The notes below the pieces were generated by a model. That model searched no databases, was not told where the DNA came from, and saw only the letters and a program-made list of their open reading frames with translations. The position numbers and the translations under genes were made by a program. From JACVRW01 sp963814095 (GTDB taxonomy: Bacteria > Actinomycetota > Thermoleophilia > Solirubrobacterales > Thermoleophilaceae), in the NCBI GenBank assembly GCA_963814095.1, contig CAWFBT010000023.1, forward strand, positions 153,360 through 217,359: a DNA stretch of 64,000 nt. Direction: 5' to 3'. Positions 7,100 through 15,743 of the stretch are shown here, piece after piece; position 1 is the first letter of the stretch, and each line of letters begins with the position of its first letter.

Positions 7100-8233
7100 A
7101 TGCATTTCGACCTCACCGAGGAGCAGCAGGCCATCCGGACGCTCGTGCGCGACTTCGCGCTCGGCGAGGTTAAGCCGGTCGCCGAGGAGCTCGACCGGAC
7201 CAAGGCCTTTCCCTACGAGATCGTGCGCAAGCTCGGCGAGCTCGGCCTCATGGGCATCCCCTACCCGGAGGAGTTCGGGGGCGGCGGGGCGGACAACCTC
7301 AGCTACGCGATCGCGATCGAGGAGCTCGCGCGCATCGACTCGTCGGTCGGCATCACCGTCGCGGCTCACACGAGCCTCGGCACCTGGCCGTTGTACGCGT
7401 TCGGCTCCGAGGAGCAGAAGGCGGAGTGGATGCCGCTGCTGTGCTCGGGCGAGCGGCTCGGCGCCTTCGGCCTGACCGAGCCCGAGGCCGGCAGCGACGC
7501 CGGCAACGTGCGCACGCGCGCCGCGCTCGACGGCGGCGAGTGGGCGATCAACGGCGCCAAGCAGTTCATCACCAACAGCGGCACCGACATCACGGGCTTC
7601 GTGATGATCACGGCGCGGACCGGCGACGAGGAGGTCTCCAACCTGCTCGTCCCGAACGGTACGCCCGGCTACGAGGTCGGCGAGCCCTACCGCAAGATGG
7701 GCTGGAACGCCTCCGACACGCGCCCGCTCAGCTTCGAGGACTGTCGCGTGCCGGAGGAGAACCTGGTCGGCCCGCGCGGGATGGGCTTCAAGCAGTTCCT
7801 GCAGACGCTCGACGGCGGGCGCATCGGCGTCGCCGCCATGGGGGTCGGGCTCGCGCAGGGTGCGCTCGACGAGGCGCTCGCCTACGCGAAGGAGCGTGTT
7901 GCCTTCGGCCGGCCGATTGCCTCCTACCAGGCGATTCAGGCGAAGCTGGCCGACATCTCGACCGAGATCGAGGCGGCGCGGCTGCTCACCTACAAGGCCG
8001 CGGCGCTCAAGGACGCCGGCCGCAACTTCTCGCTCACCGCGGCCCAGGCCAAGCTCAAGACCGGCCGGCTCGCCGTGCGTGCCGCCGAGGAGGCGGTGCA
8101 GATCCACGGTGGCTACGGCTACATCGAGGAGTACCCCGTGTGCCGCTTCTACCGCGACGCCAAGATCCTCACGATCGGCGAGGGCACCGACGAGGTTCAG
8201 CAGATGGTGATCGCCCGGGCGCTCGGAGCCTGA
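7100..8233 (+). CDS. Acyl-CoA dehydrogenase (probable isovaleryl/branched-chain type by context)
   Basis: A 377-residue FAD enzyme that forms the alpha-beta double bond of an acyl-CoA and passes electrons to ETF. All three domains are visible: N-terminal helices, the beta domain with GAFGLTEPEAGSDAGN and INGAKQFITN, and the C-terminal domain with RVAFGRPIASYQAIQ and IHGGYGYIEEYP. The motif IGEGTDEVQ puts a Glu (E361) at the SCAD/MCAD catalytic-base position; the known isovaleryl-CoA enzymes use a different position, so chain-length preference is open. It is followed after 1 bp by the carboxylase alpha gene, a layout like the mycobacterial accA1-accD1-fadE19 leucine cluster. Confidence 0.92.
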   Translation: MHFDLTEEQQAIRTLVRDFALGEVKPVAEELDRTKAFPYEIVRKLGELGLMGIPYPEEFGGGGADNLSYAIAIEELARIDSSVGITVAAHTSLGTWPLYAFGSEEQKAEWMPLLCSGERLGAFGLTEPEAGSDAGNVRTRAALDGGEWAINGAKQFITNSGTDITGFVMITARTGDEEVSNLLVPNGTPGYEVGEPYRKMGWNASDTRPLSFEDCRVPEENLVGPRGMGFKQFLQTLDGGRIGVAAMGVGLAQGALDEALAYAKERVAFGRPIASYQAIQAKLADISTEIEAARLLTYKAAALKDAGRNFSLTAAQAKLKTGRLAVRAAEEAVQIHGGYGYIEEYPVCRFYRDAKILTIGEGTDEVQQMVIARALGA

Positions 8234-8234
8234 C

Positions 8235-10172
8235 GTGTTCGCGCGGGTGCTCGTTGCGAACCGCGGCGAGATCGCGCTGCGCGTGCTGCGCACTCTGCAC
8301 GCGTTGGGCATCGAGGGCGTTGCGGTCTACAGCGACGCCGACGCGGAAGCTCCGCACGTGCGCGCGGCCGACCGGGCGGTGCGGCTCGGCCCGGCGCCCG
8401 CTGCCGAGTCGTACCTGGCGATCGAGCGTGTCGTCGCGGCTGCGCTCGAGACCGGCTGCCAGGCCGTCCACCCCGGCTACGGCTTCCTCTCCGAGCGCCC
8501 CGAGTTCGCGCGCGCCTGCACGGACGCCGGCCTGACCTTCATCGGTCCCTCGGCCGAGGCGATGGCGCTGCTCGGCGACAAGGCGGCCGCCAAGCAGGTG
8601 GCCGCCGACGCCGGCGTTCCGGTGGTCCCGGGGCTGCACGGCGACTCGCTCGGCGACGGCGAGATACTCGAGTGGGCCGGCTCCGAGGAGCTGCCACTGC
8701 TCGTCAAGGCCGTCGCTGGCGGCGGCGGCAAGGGCATGCGCGTGGTTCGCTCGCACGACGAGCTGCCCGAGGCGCTCAGGGCCGCCCGCAGCGAAGCGCG
8801 CGCCGCCTTCGGCGACGACCGGCTGCTCGTCGAGCGCTGGATCGAGCGGCCGCGCCACATCGAGGTGCAGGTCCTGGCGGATGCGCACGGCTCGGTGCTG
8901 CACCTGGGCGAGCGCGAGTGCAGCCTCCAGCGCCGCCACCAGAAGGTGATCGAGGAGGCGCCCTCGCCGGTAGTGGGCCCCGAGCTGCGCGAGCGGCTCG
9001 GACACGCGGCCGTCGAGCTCGCCCGCAGTTGCGGCTACACGAATGCCGGCACGGTCGAGTTCATCGCGGCCGCCGACGATGTCTCTCGCTTCTTCTTCCT
9101 CGAGATGAACGCGCGCCTGCAGGTCGAGCACCCGGTGACCGAGGCGATCACCGGCCTCGATCTGGTCGAGCTGCAGCTGCGCGTGGCGGCCGGCGAGGCG
9201 CTGCCGCTTCGCCAGGACGAGCTCGAGCTGCGCGGACACTCGATCGAGGCGCGCATCTACGCGGAGGACCCGCGCGCCGGCTTCCTGCCGTCGAGCGGGC
9301 GCATCGTCGTCTGGCGGCCGCCCGCCGCCGTGCGCGTCGACAGCGGCGTCGAGGAGGGCACCGAGGTCACCTCGCACTACGACCCGCTGCTCGCCAAGCT
9401 GATCGTCTCGGCGCCGGAACGCGAGGCGGCGCTCGCGCGTCTCGCCGCGGCACTGCGCGAGTTCACGGTGGCCGGCCCCGCCACGAACGTGGCCTACCTG
9501 CGCGCGCTCGCGGAGAACGCGGACGTGCGCGCGGGCAGGCTCGACACCGGCCTGCTCGAGCGGCTCGGCGGCGAGCTCGGGCCCGAGCCCGATCCGGCCC
9601 TGCCGGCGCTCGCGCTCGTCGCGCTGATCGGGGAGCCGGCATCCGACGATCCCTGGGACGCGCGCGACGGCTGGCGCCCCGGCGGCCGGGTCTGGGCGCG
9701 CGCCCGGCTGAGCGGGCCGGGCGGCGACGCCCAGGCGGCCGTTCGCCCCGACGGCGCGGGCTGGTTCGACGCGCACGGCGTGCGGGCGCGGCTCGAGGGC
9801 GAGCGGCTGCGCGTCGAGGCGAACGGCATCGCGCGCGAGCTCGCCGTCCATCGCGACGGCGCCGCGGTCTGGCTCGTCGACGACGGCGTGGCGAGTCGAT
9901 GGGCGCTCGCGGGCGACGCCGCCGAGCGGCGCGCGCTGCCCGGCTCGCTCGAGGCCCCCATGCCCGGCACCGTGCTCGACGTGCGCACGGCGGCGGGCGC
10001 GCAGGTCGAGGAGGGCGACGTCCTGCTCGTGCTCGAGTCGATGAAGATGGAGCTCGCGATCGCGAGTCCCTTCGACGGCGTCGTCGGCGACGTCGCCGTG
10101 CGCGCCGGCGACCGGGTGACGCGCGGTCAGGAGCTGGCGGCTGTCGAGCCGCGCGAGGAGGCGGCCGCGTGA
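8235..10172 (+). CDS. Acyl-CoA carboxylase alpha subunit: biotin carboxylase plus biotin carrier (methylcrotonyl-CoA type)
   Basis: A 645-residue protein starting at GTG 8235. Residues 1-450 are biotin carboxylase (N-domain LVANRGEIALRV, ATP-grasp loop GGGGKGMR near residue 163, EMNARLQVEHPVTE). A linker/BT region follows, then a C-terminal biotinyl domain in which ESMKMEL carries the biotin lysine K604. It makes carboxybiotin from bicarbonate and ATP and hands the carboxyl group to the beta subunit encoded next. The partner gene is of the methylcrotonyl-CoA carboxylase kind, which points to leucine breakdown. Its stop overlaps the next start in GTGA. Confidence 0.94.
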   Translation: MFARVLVANRGEIALRVLRTLHALGIEGVAVYSDADAEAPHVRAADRAVRLGPAPAAESYLAIERVVAAALETGCQAVHPGYGFLSERPEFARACTDAGLTFIGPSAEAMALLGDKAAAKQVAADAGVPVVPGLHGDSLGDGEILEWAGSEELPLLVKAVAGGGGKGMRVVRSHDELPEALRAARSEARAAFGDDRLLVERWIERPRHIEVQVLADAHGSVLHLGERECSLQRRHQKVIEEAPSPVVGPELRERLGHAAVELARSCGYTNAGTVEFIAAADDVSRFFFLEMNARLQVEHPVTEAITGLDLVELQLRVAAGEALPLRQDELELRGHSIEARIYAEDPRAGFLPSSGRIVVWRPPAAVRVDSGVEEGTEVTSHYDPLLAKLIVSAPEREAALARLAAALREFTVAGPATNVAYLRALAENADVRAGRLDTGLLERLGGELGPEPDPALPALALVALIGEPASDDPWDARDGWRPGGRVWARARLSGPGGDAQAAVRPDGAGWFDAHGVRARLEGERLRVEANGIARELAVHRDGAAVWLVDDGVASRWALAGDAAERRALPGSLEAPMPGTVLDVRTAAGAQVEEGDVLLVLESMKMELAIASPFDGVVGDVAVRAGDRVTRGQELAAVEPREEAAA

Positions 10173-11730
10173 CCGTGCTGGCGAGCCACGCCCGGCCCGG
10201 AACGCCGGAGTTCGAGGCGAACGAGACCGAGCACCGCCGGCTTGCGGCTGACCTGAACGAGCGGCTCGAGCGGGTCGCGGCCGGAGGGGGGAGAGGGCGC
10301 GCGAGCGCCATGTGGCGCGCGGCAAGCTGCTGCCGCGCGAGCGCGTCGAGCGGCTCTGCGACCCGGGCGCGCCCTTCCTCGAGCTGTCGCCGCTCGCGGC
10401 GGAGGACCTCTACGACGGCGATGCCCCGGGCGCGGGGATCATCACCGGCGTCGGGCGCGTGTCCGGTCGCGAGGTCGTGGTGGTGGCCAACGACGCGACG
10501 GTCAAGGGCGGCACCTACTACCCGATGACCGTCAAGAAGCACCTGCGCGCGCAGGAGGTCGCGCTGCGCAACCGGCTGCCCTGCCTCTACCTGGTCGACT
10601 CGGGCGGCGCCTTCCTCCCGCTCCAGGACGAGGTCTTCCCCGACCGCGAGCACTTCGGGCGCATCTTCTTCAACCAGGCGACGATGGCGGCGGCGGGCAT
10701 CCCGCAGCTGGCTGCGGTGCTCGGCTCCTGCACTGCGGGCGGCGCCTACGTGCCGGCGATGAGCGACGAGACCGTGATCGTGCGCGACCAGGGCACGATC
10801 TTCCTCGGCGGCCCGCCGCTCGTTAAGGCGGCGACCGGCGAGGAGATCACGGCCGAGGAGCTCGGCGGCGGCGAGTTGCATGCCCGCACGTCGGGGGTTG
10901 TCGACCACCTCGCGGCCGACGACGAGCACGCGTTGCGCATCCTGCGCTCGGTGGTCGCGACGCTCGGGCCGCGCGCGCCCGCACCCTGGGAGCGCGCGCC
11001 GGTCGAGCCGCCGGCAGTCGATCCCGAGACGCTCTACGGCGCGGTCGCCACCGACACGCGAACGCCGTATGACCCGCGCGAGGTCATCGCCCGGATCGTA
11101 GATGGCAGCCGCCTGCACGAGTTCAAGGCGGAGTACGGCACGACGCTCGTCTGCGGCTTCGCCCACATCCATGGGCACCCGGTCGGCGTGATCGCAAACC
11201 ACGGGATCCTCTTCTCGGAGAGCGCGCTCAAGGCGGCGCACTTCATCGAGCTGTGCGACCAGCGCGGAGTGCCGCTCCTCTTCCTCCAGAACATCACCGG
11301 CTTCATGGTCGGGCGGGAGTACGAGGCCGGCGGCATCGCGAAGGACGGCGCGAAGATGGTGACCGCCGTGTCCACCACGCGCGTCCCGAAGCTGACCGTG
11401 ATCGTCGGAGGCTCGTTCGGCGCGGGCAACTACGGCATGTGCGGGCGCGCGTACGACCCGCGCTTCCTCTGGATGTGGCCGAACGCGCGCATCTCGGTGA
11501 TGGGCGGCGAACAGGCCGCGACCGTGATGACCGAGGTGGGCCAGCCCGAGACGGGCGCGCAGCTCCGCGACCAGTACGAGCAGCAGGGCCAGCCCTACTA
11601 CTCGACGGCGCGGCTGTGGGACGACGGCGTGATCGACCCGCTCGACACGCGACGCGTGGTCGGGCTGGCGCTCGGCGCCTGCGCCAATGCGCCGCTGCCA
11701 GAGCGCTCGGCGCCCGTCTACCGGATGTAG
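10169..11730 (+). pseudogene. Methylcrotonyl-CoA carboxylase beta (carboxyltransferase) subunit, split by one frameshift
   Basis: The carboxyltransferase partner of the biotinylated subunit. The N-terminal part starts at GTG 10169 (VTVLASHARPGTPEFEANE), and the rest is in another frame from about 10291 (ERARERHVARGKLLPRERV). Adding one G to the six-G run at 10286-10291 joins the two into one frame of about 520 residues, the normal family length. Strong methylcrotonyl-CoA carboxylase beta signatures are seen: DSGGAFLPLQDEVFPDREHFG, GSCTAGGAYVPAMSDE, IFLGGPPLVKAATGE. Everything after the break is intact, so a sequencing error in the homopolymer is the leading explanation; true decay or slippage is possible. 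GTG 10312 could start a truncated product. Confidence 0.88.
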
Positions 11731-11731
11731 C

Positions 11732-12058
11732 TCAGCGCCGGTCCCGCTCGCGCCGTCTGAGCGCCCGCTTCGCACCGGGCACCGAGACCGGCCAGCGCGG
11801 CTCGCTGCGGCGGGCCACTCCGTCGAGTGCCGCGCGGCAGGCGTCGGTGAGCCGCCAGCGACCCGCGCTCTCCGTGACGTAGCCGTGCTGCTCGAGCTCG
11901 TGGAGGCCGTCGGCGACGCCCTGGTCGCCCACGCCGAGCACGAGCGGGCCGATCGCGATCGAGGCGAGCGTCTCCCGCTCGGGCGAGTAGTGCATGCTGC
12001 GGAGGACGAGCCAGGCGTTCTCGCTCATCCGGCCGTCGTCGATTGCATCCATGCTCAT
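11732..12058 (-). CDS. Small winged-helix-like hypothetical protein
   Basis: About 108 residues. The sequence ENAWLVLRSMHYSPERETLASIAIGP, then GVADGLHELEQHGYVTESAGRWRLTDACRAAL, has the look of a winged-helix DNA-binding fold (helix, recognition helix, beta wing ending in GRWRLT), and a basic C-terminal tail follows. I do not recognise a named family. ATG 12058 was chosen because GAGGGG lies just upstream; the frame is open to 12085. It is convergent with the carboxylase operon (1 bp apart) and divergent from the GNAT gene. Confidence 0.6.
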   Translation of the reverse strand: MSMDAIDDGRMSENAWLVLRSMHYSPERETLASIAIGPLVLGVGDQGVADGLHELEQHGYVTESAGRWRLTDACRAALDGVARRSEPRWPVSVPGAKRALRRRERDRR

Positions 12059-12124
12059 GAGCCCCTCAACACGTCCGACCCGCAAGCCCGAGAGCCGGTT
12101 GGCCGATCGTAAACTCAGGCGTTC

Positions 12125-12619
12125 ATGAGTTCAAGCCCTGTGGCCCTGCGTCCGGTCGGGCGACCGGGCGACCTCGGTTGGGTGGTCGAGCGCCACGGCG
12201 CGGTGTACGCGGCCGAGTACCGCTGGGACATGTCGTTCGAGGGCCTCGTCGCCGAGATCGTTGCCGGTTTCGCCGCGGGCCACGACCCGGAGCGCGAGGG
12301 CGGCTGGATCGCCGAGCTCGAGGGACGGCGCGCGGGTTCGATCTTCTGCATCGCGACAGGTGAGGCGGACGTCGCGGCCCTGCGGGCGCTGATGGTGGAT
12401 CCCGGCGCGCGCAGGCGTGGGATCGGACGGATGCTGATCGAGCGCTGCATCGAGTTCGCGCAGGCCGCCGGCTACCGACGCATGGAGCTCGGGACGACGA
12501 GCGACCTCGTGGACGCGCGCCGGCTCTACGACGCGGCCGGGTTCGAGCTCGTCGACGAGGCGACGCACCCGCGCTTCGGCACCACCGTCACGAGCCAGCG
12601 GCTGGCGCTGGCGCTCTAG
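12125..12619 (+). CDS. GNAT-family N-acetyltransferase
   Basis: A 164-residue acetyltransferase. The acetyl-CoA-binding motif A is seen as LMVDPGARRRGIGRMLIERCIEFA, and motif B as ARRLYDAAGFELVDE. The family transfers acetyl groups from acetyl-CoA to amines, and the substrate cannot be read from sequence. N-terminal features (GDLGWVVERHGAVYAAEYRWD) resemble the GNAT domains found fused to MarR regulators, but no MarR part is present here. It ends 3 bp before the convergent SDR gene. Confidence 0.85.
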   Translation: MSSSPVALRPVGRPGDLGWVVERHGAVYAAEYRWDMSFEGLVAEIVAGFAAGHDPEREGGWIAELEGRRAGSIFCIATGEADVAALRALMVDPGARRRGIGRMLIERCIEFAQAAGYRRMELGTTSDLVDARRLYDAAGFELVDEATHPRFGTTVTSQRLALAL

Positions 12620-12622
12620 CGG

Positions 12623-13702
12623 TCAGAGCGGCGCCGGCGCGAACGCGGCGTCGTGCTCGTGGCGGCGGAAGAAGTCGACCATCGCGGGGGCGTAGTCGCC
12701 GAAGGCCGGCGGGCGCAGCCCGTGCGGCCCGAGCAGGTCGAGTGCACGGCGCGGGTCGAACACGACGGGGTGGTTCAGGTAGGGGATCGACTGGTGGGGG
12801 GTGTTGCCGAAGAGGCGGCGGACCGGCCCGAGGCGAAGCGAGGCGGTCACGAGCCACGGTGGGATCCGACCGGCCGGTGGGCGACCGGCGTACTCGTTCG
12901 AGAGCAGGCTCAGGAGCCTCCGAGTCGGCAGCGGGTTCGGGTCGACCAGGTGGAGCGTCTCGCCGGTCATTGCCGCATCGCCCGCGGCCACCGCGGCGGC
13001 GCCCACCACGTAGTCGACGGGCACCACGTTGAAGGCCGCCTCCGAGCGACCGAACTGGGGGATCGCGCGACCCGCCGCGTGCGCCCTCGCGATCGCGCGC
13101 AGCAGGTAGTAGGGCCCGTCGAACTTCTCGGTTTCGCCCGTGCGCGAGTCGCCCACGACGATCGCCGGCCGCAGGATCACCGCCGGCACCCGGTCGAACA
13201 AGTCCCGCACCCACACCTCGGCCTGGAACTTGGTCGACTCGTAGTGGTTCTTGAAGCCCTGACCGAGCGCGAGCTCGTGCTCGTACACGACGCCGCGGCG
13301 GCGGCCCGCGACGTACGCGGTGCTCGCATAGACGAAGCGCTCGAGGCGGTCGGCGGCGAGGCAGAGGTCGAGCACGTTGCCGGTACCGCCGACGTTGACG
13401 CGCTGCGCGGCGGCCAGCGGCACGGCGAGGTTGTAGATGGCCGCGAGATGGAAGACGAAGCGGACCTCCGCGCGCAACCGCTCCCACTCGTCGTCCTCGA
13501 GGTCGAGGCGCGGCTGCGCGATGTCACCGGCGAGCAGCTCGATCCGCCCCTCGTCGATGGCGGCCGCCGCCTGGCGCGCCGACTCCATCATGCGCGGCTC
13601 GACGAGCGCGACCACGCGCGCGTCCGGATCGTCGGCGAGCAGGCGCCGCACGAGGCGGCGGCCGATGAAGCCAGGGAACCCGGTGATGAACGAGACGCTC
13701 AC
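12623..13702 (-). CDS. SDR family protein resembling fatty-acyl/thioester reductases
   Basis: A 359-residue extended SDR starting at GTG 13702. The nucleotide motif GFPGFIG is at residues 8-14, the active-site region reads YASTAYVAGRR, and the catalytic pair is in YESTK. The spacing and the motif FVFHLAAIYNLAVP match the NAD_binding_4 (male-sterility/thioester-reductase) branch, which reduces fatty acyl thioesters or related substrates. It begins 5 bp after the stop of the diiron-SCP2 gene, so the two are one operon, probably acting in series on a lipid. The long upstream open frame is antisense shadow and was not used. Confidence 0.82.
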   Translation of the reverse strand: MSVSFITGFPGFIGRRLVRRLLADDPDARVVALVEPRMMESARQAAAAIDEGRIELLAGDIAQPRLDLEDDEWERLRAEVRFVFHLAAIYNLAVPLAAAQRVNVGGTGNVLDLCLAADRLERFVYASTAYVAGRRRGVVYEHELALGQGFKNHYESTKFQAEVWVRDLFDRVPAVILRPAIVVGDSRTGETEKFDGPYYLLRAIARAHAAGRAIPQFGRSEAAFNVVPVDYVVGAAAVAAGDAAMTGETLHLVDPNPLPTRRLLSLLSNEYAGRPPAGRIPPWLVTASLRLGPVRRLFGNTPHQSIPYLNHPVVFDPRRALDLLGPHGLRPPAFGDYAPAMVDFFRRHEHDAAFAPAPL

Positions 13703-13707
13703 GAGGG

Positions 13708-14988
13708 CTAGCGCGGGAACATGCGGCGCGCCGACCACAGCCAGCGCAGGTCGCCGCTCGGGCGCAGGCGGCGGGTGGCGGCGAGCCGCAGGCCGTCCTG
13801 GCGGCCGCCGATCAGGTCCGCCCAGTCCTCGTAGGAGCATCTCAGGGTCACGGTCGGCGATGGCGCGATGCCAGGCGCCACGCGCGTGTCGCCGTTCGAC
13901 ACCTGCAGGTGCCAGGGCTGCGCGTCCGGGAACTCCCACTGGAGCGTGCCTGGCCGCTCGGGCGCCTTGTCGTGGTCGAGGCCGCCCAGCATCATCTGGA
14001 ACAGCGCCTCCATCGTCTCGGGGTCGCTCTTCGGCGGCCCCGTCTTCTCGCCGAGGATCCCGCCCCACACGAGCCGCTGACCCATGCGCGCCCGCTCCAT
14101 CGCGTCGAGCTCGGTGGAGAAGATCGAGGGGCCGGGCAGGTCCTCCATCGGCAGGCCGGCGCTGCGCAGCTTCGTCTCGAGCGAGCTCGCGCCCTCGGCG
14201 CCGATCTCCTCGAGCGTGAAGCCGAAGACCTCTGTGTAGCGGCGGTCCCAGCGCGGCGGCACGAGCACGGCGGCCGTCCACGGGATCACCTCGCGCAGCA
14301 GGTCGGCGACCGCGTAGCGGCAGTCCGGGTCCTGGCGGCAGAGGTCGGCAAGCAGCTTGACGCCGAAGCCGATGTGGCGCTGCTCGTCCTGGGCCACGCG
14401 CTCCATTCCGGAGCGGAAACCGGGCAGGATCTGGCGCTCCTCGAGGTAGCTCGTGATGAAGTGCTGGCCCGGCTGCGCAAGCGTTGCCTCGATGACGACG
14501 TGGTAGAGCGTGACCGCCGCCGCCAGCGTCGGCAGCGTCGGCTTGCGCCGGAGCTCCTCGCACATGGTCTCCAGCCGGCCGAAGACCCGCTTGAAGCCCC
14601 AGGTCAGCCTCGGCTCGATGGCCGCCAGCCGCGAGCCGATGTCGGCGCCGCCGATGCCTGCGACCTCGTGCATGAAGCGGCTGAAGAAGACGGCGTGGCG
14701 CGCCTCGTCCACCTGCTGGGTCGCGAGGAAGTACTTCTGCTCCTCGAGCGGCGCGGCGTCGATGTAGGGGGAGAGCCCATCGGCGACTGCATCCTCGCCC
14801 CAGAAGAAGAGCGCGTAGTTCCAGAGGGCCGCCTCGCGCTCGAAGTCCGTGAACACCTCCTGCCAGTGGCGCGCGTCCTCGCTGAAGTCGATCTCCATGG
14901 CCCGCCAGTTGCCGCGCTCCCAGCGCGAATAGAGATCGTCGTAGCTGAGCGAGTCGCTGGCCGTCCTTAACGGTACATTTGTACGCAT
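13708..14988 (-). CDS. Ferritin-like diiron protein with SCP2-like C-terminal tail
   Basis: A 426-residue protein. The first 300 residues are a ribonucleotide-reductase-R2-like diiron helical bundle with a full ligand set: E65, E95-x2-H98 (DEARHAVFF), E167 and E202-x2-H205 (DEQRHIGFG). The last 110 residues (HLQVSNGDTRVAPGIAPSPTVTLRCSYEDWADLIGG) look like a sterol-carrier-protein-2 domain. No tyrosyl-radical RNR partner gene is nearby, so lipid oxidation is likelier than nucleotide reduction (inference). ATG 14988 was chosen because the family N-terminus YDDLYSRWERGNW must be included. The start codon lies within the operator region shared with the divergent TetR gene. Confidence 0.8.
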   Translation of the reverse strand: MRTNVPLRTASDSLSYDDLYSRWERGNWRAMEIDFSEDARHWQEVFTDFEREAALWNYALFFWGEDAVADGLSPYIDAAPLEEQKYFLATQQVDEARHAVFFSRFMHEVAGIGGADIGSRLAAIEPRLTWGFKRVFGRLETMCEELRRKPTLPTLAAAVTLYHVVIEATLAQPGQHFITSYLEERQILPGFRSGMERVAQDEQRHIGFGVKLLADLCRQDPDCRYAVADLLREVIPWTAAVLVPPRWDRRYTEVFGFTLEEIGAEGASSLETKLRSAGLPMEDLPGPSIFSTELDAMERARMGQRLVWGGILGEKTGPPKSDPETMEALFQMMLGGLDHDKAPERPGTLQWEFPDAQPWHLQVSNGDTRVAPGIAPSPTVTLRCSYEDWADLIGGRQDGLRLAATRRLRPSGDLRWLWSARRMFPR

Positions 14989-15006
14989 CGGCGGAACGAA
15001 TGTACC
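14972..15006. promoter_or_regulatory. Operator-like inverted repeats over both divergent start regions
   Basis: GTACA-TT-TGTAC (14973-14984) is a perfect dyad. A wider repeat pairs GGTACATT (14972-14979) with AATGTACC (14999-15006). The elements cover the start codon of the diiron gene and the N-terminus of the TetR gene, as expected for an autoregulated TetR switch. Confidence 0.65.
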
Positions 15007-15598
15007 AAGAGGAGAGGCGCGGCGCGAGGCCATCCTGCGCGCGACGCTCGCGCTGATCGGCGAGCGCGGCCCGGACGCCGTTACGCATCGCGCGGTCGCC
15101 GAGCGCGCCGGGGTCCCGCTCGCGTCGACCACCTACTGGTTCGAGTCCAAGGAGGACCTGCTGCAGGAGACGCTCCTGCTGGCGGCGCGCGAGGAGGTCG
15201 CACGGCTCGAGCGGCTCGTGCTCGAGCTCGCCCCGAGCGACATCGACGTGGCCGGCTGGGCGCACGCCGTCGCCTCCGTGCTGGCCGCCGACGTCGAGGC
15301 CGACCCGGTGCGCCATGTGGCCTTCGTCGAGCTCGTGCTGGAGGGCACGCGCCGGCCCTGGTTGCGCGAGGAGATCGAGCGCTGGGACCGCGCCCACCTG
15401 AACCTCGCCGAACTCGGCCTGCGCGCGGCGGGCTCACCGGACCCGCCCGGCGATGCCCAGCTCGTGGTGGCGGCGATCACCGGCCTGCTGCTCGGCCAGA
15501 TCGCGAGCCCGCGTCCGGACTTCGAGGACAAGGTGTTCCGGCCCGCGCTCGAGCGGCTCTTCTCGAGCCTCGTCGCCGAGCGGGCGCCGACGGGCTGA
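15002..15598 (+). CDS. TetR-family regulator with unresolved start codon
   Basis: About 198 residues are recognisable. The helix-turn-helix reads PRGEARREAILRATLALIGERGPDAVTHRAVAERAGVPLASTTYWFESKEDLLQ split over codons from 15005, followed by the helical ligand domain to 15598. The coding frame has no ATG, GTG or TTG between the upstream stop at 14942 and the helix-turn-helix; the first ordinary start is GTG 15218, inside the protein. CTG codons at 14945 and 14957 are in frame. The ATG at 15000 is in another frame, and one extra G after it would create a perfect N-terminus (MVPRGEARR). Start given is the first codon of the conserved segment. It probably represses the diiron-SDR operon. Confidence 0.72.
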   Translation, partial: VPRGEARREAILRATLALIGERGPDAVTHRAVAERAGVPLASTTYWFESKEDLLQETLLLAAREEVARLERLVLELAPSDIDVAGWAHAVASVLAADVEADPVRHVAFVELVLEGTRRPWLREEIERWDRAHLNLAELGLRAAGSPDPPGDAQLVVAAITGLLLGQIASPRPDFEDKVFRPALERLFSSLVAERAPTG

Positions 15599-15743
15599 GC
15601 GATGGCCTGGCCGACGCTGGAGCGGCGCGCTCGCGCAGCGCCGAGCTCGACGGCCCCCTCGCGCTCTGGAGCAGCTCCGCCGCCTAGCCGAGCCGGGCGT
15701 GCATCACGCTTGCGGCGCAGACGGCACAATCACCAGCCGAGGG

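Noticed and set aside
10286..10300. Programmed ribosomal frameshift in the carboxyltransferase gene
   Set aside because: No slippery-site plus stimulatory structure is evident, and programmed shifts are not known for this enzyme; a base error in the G run is simpler, though not excluded.
8169..11775. Long reverse-strand reading frames of more than 700 codons opposite the carboxylase genes
   Set aside because: They are antisense shadows of high-GC coding sequence: Arg/Ala/Gly/Glu-rich, no domains, and fully covered by well-recognised forward genes.
13708..14988. Ribonucleotide reductase small subunit
   Set aside because: The diiron fold fits, but no large subunit gene is nearby and the SCP2-like tail and SDR partner point to lipid chemistry.
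12623..15397. Single 924-codon reverse frame joining the SDR gene with sequence over the diiron gene
   Set aside because: Only the part from GTG 13702 onward has SDR motifs; upstream it is out of frame with the real diiron gene.
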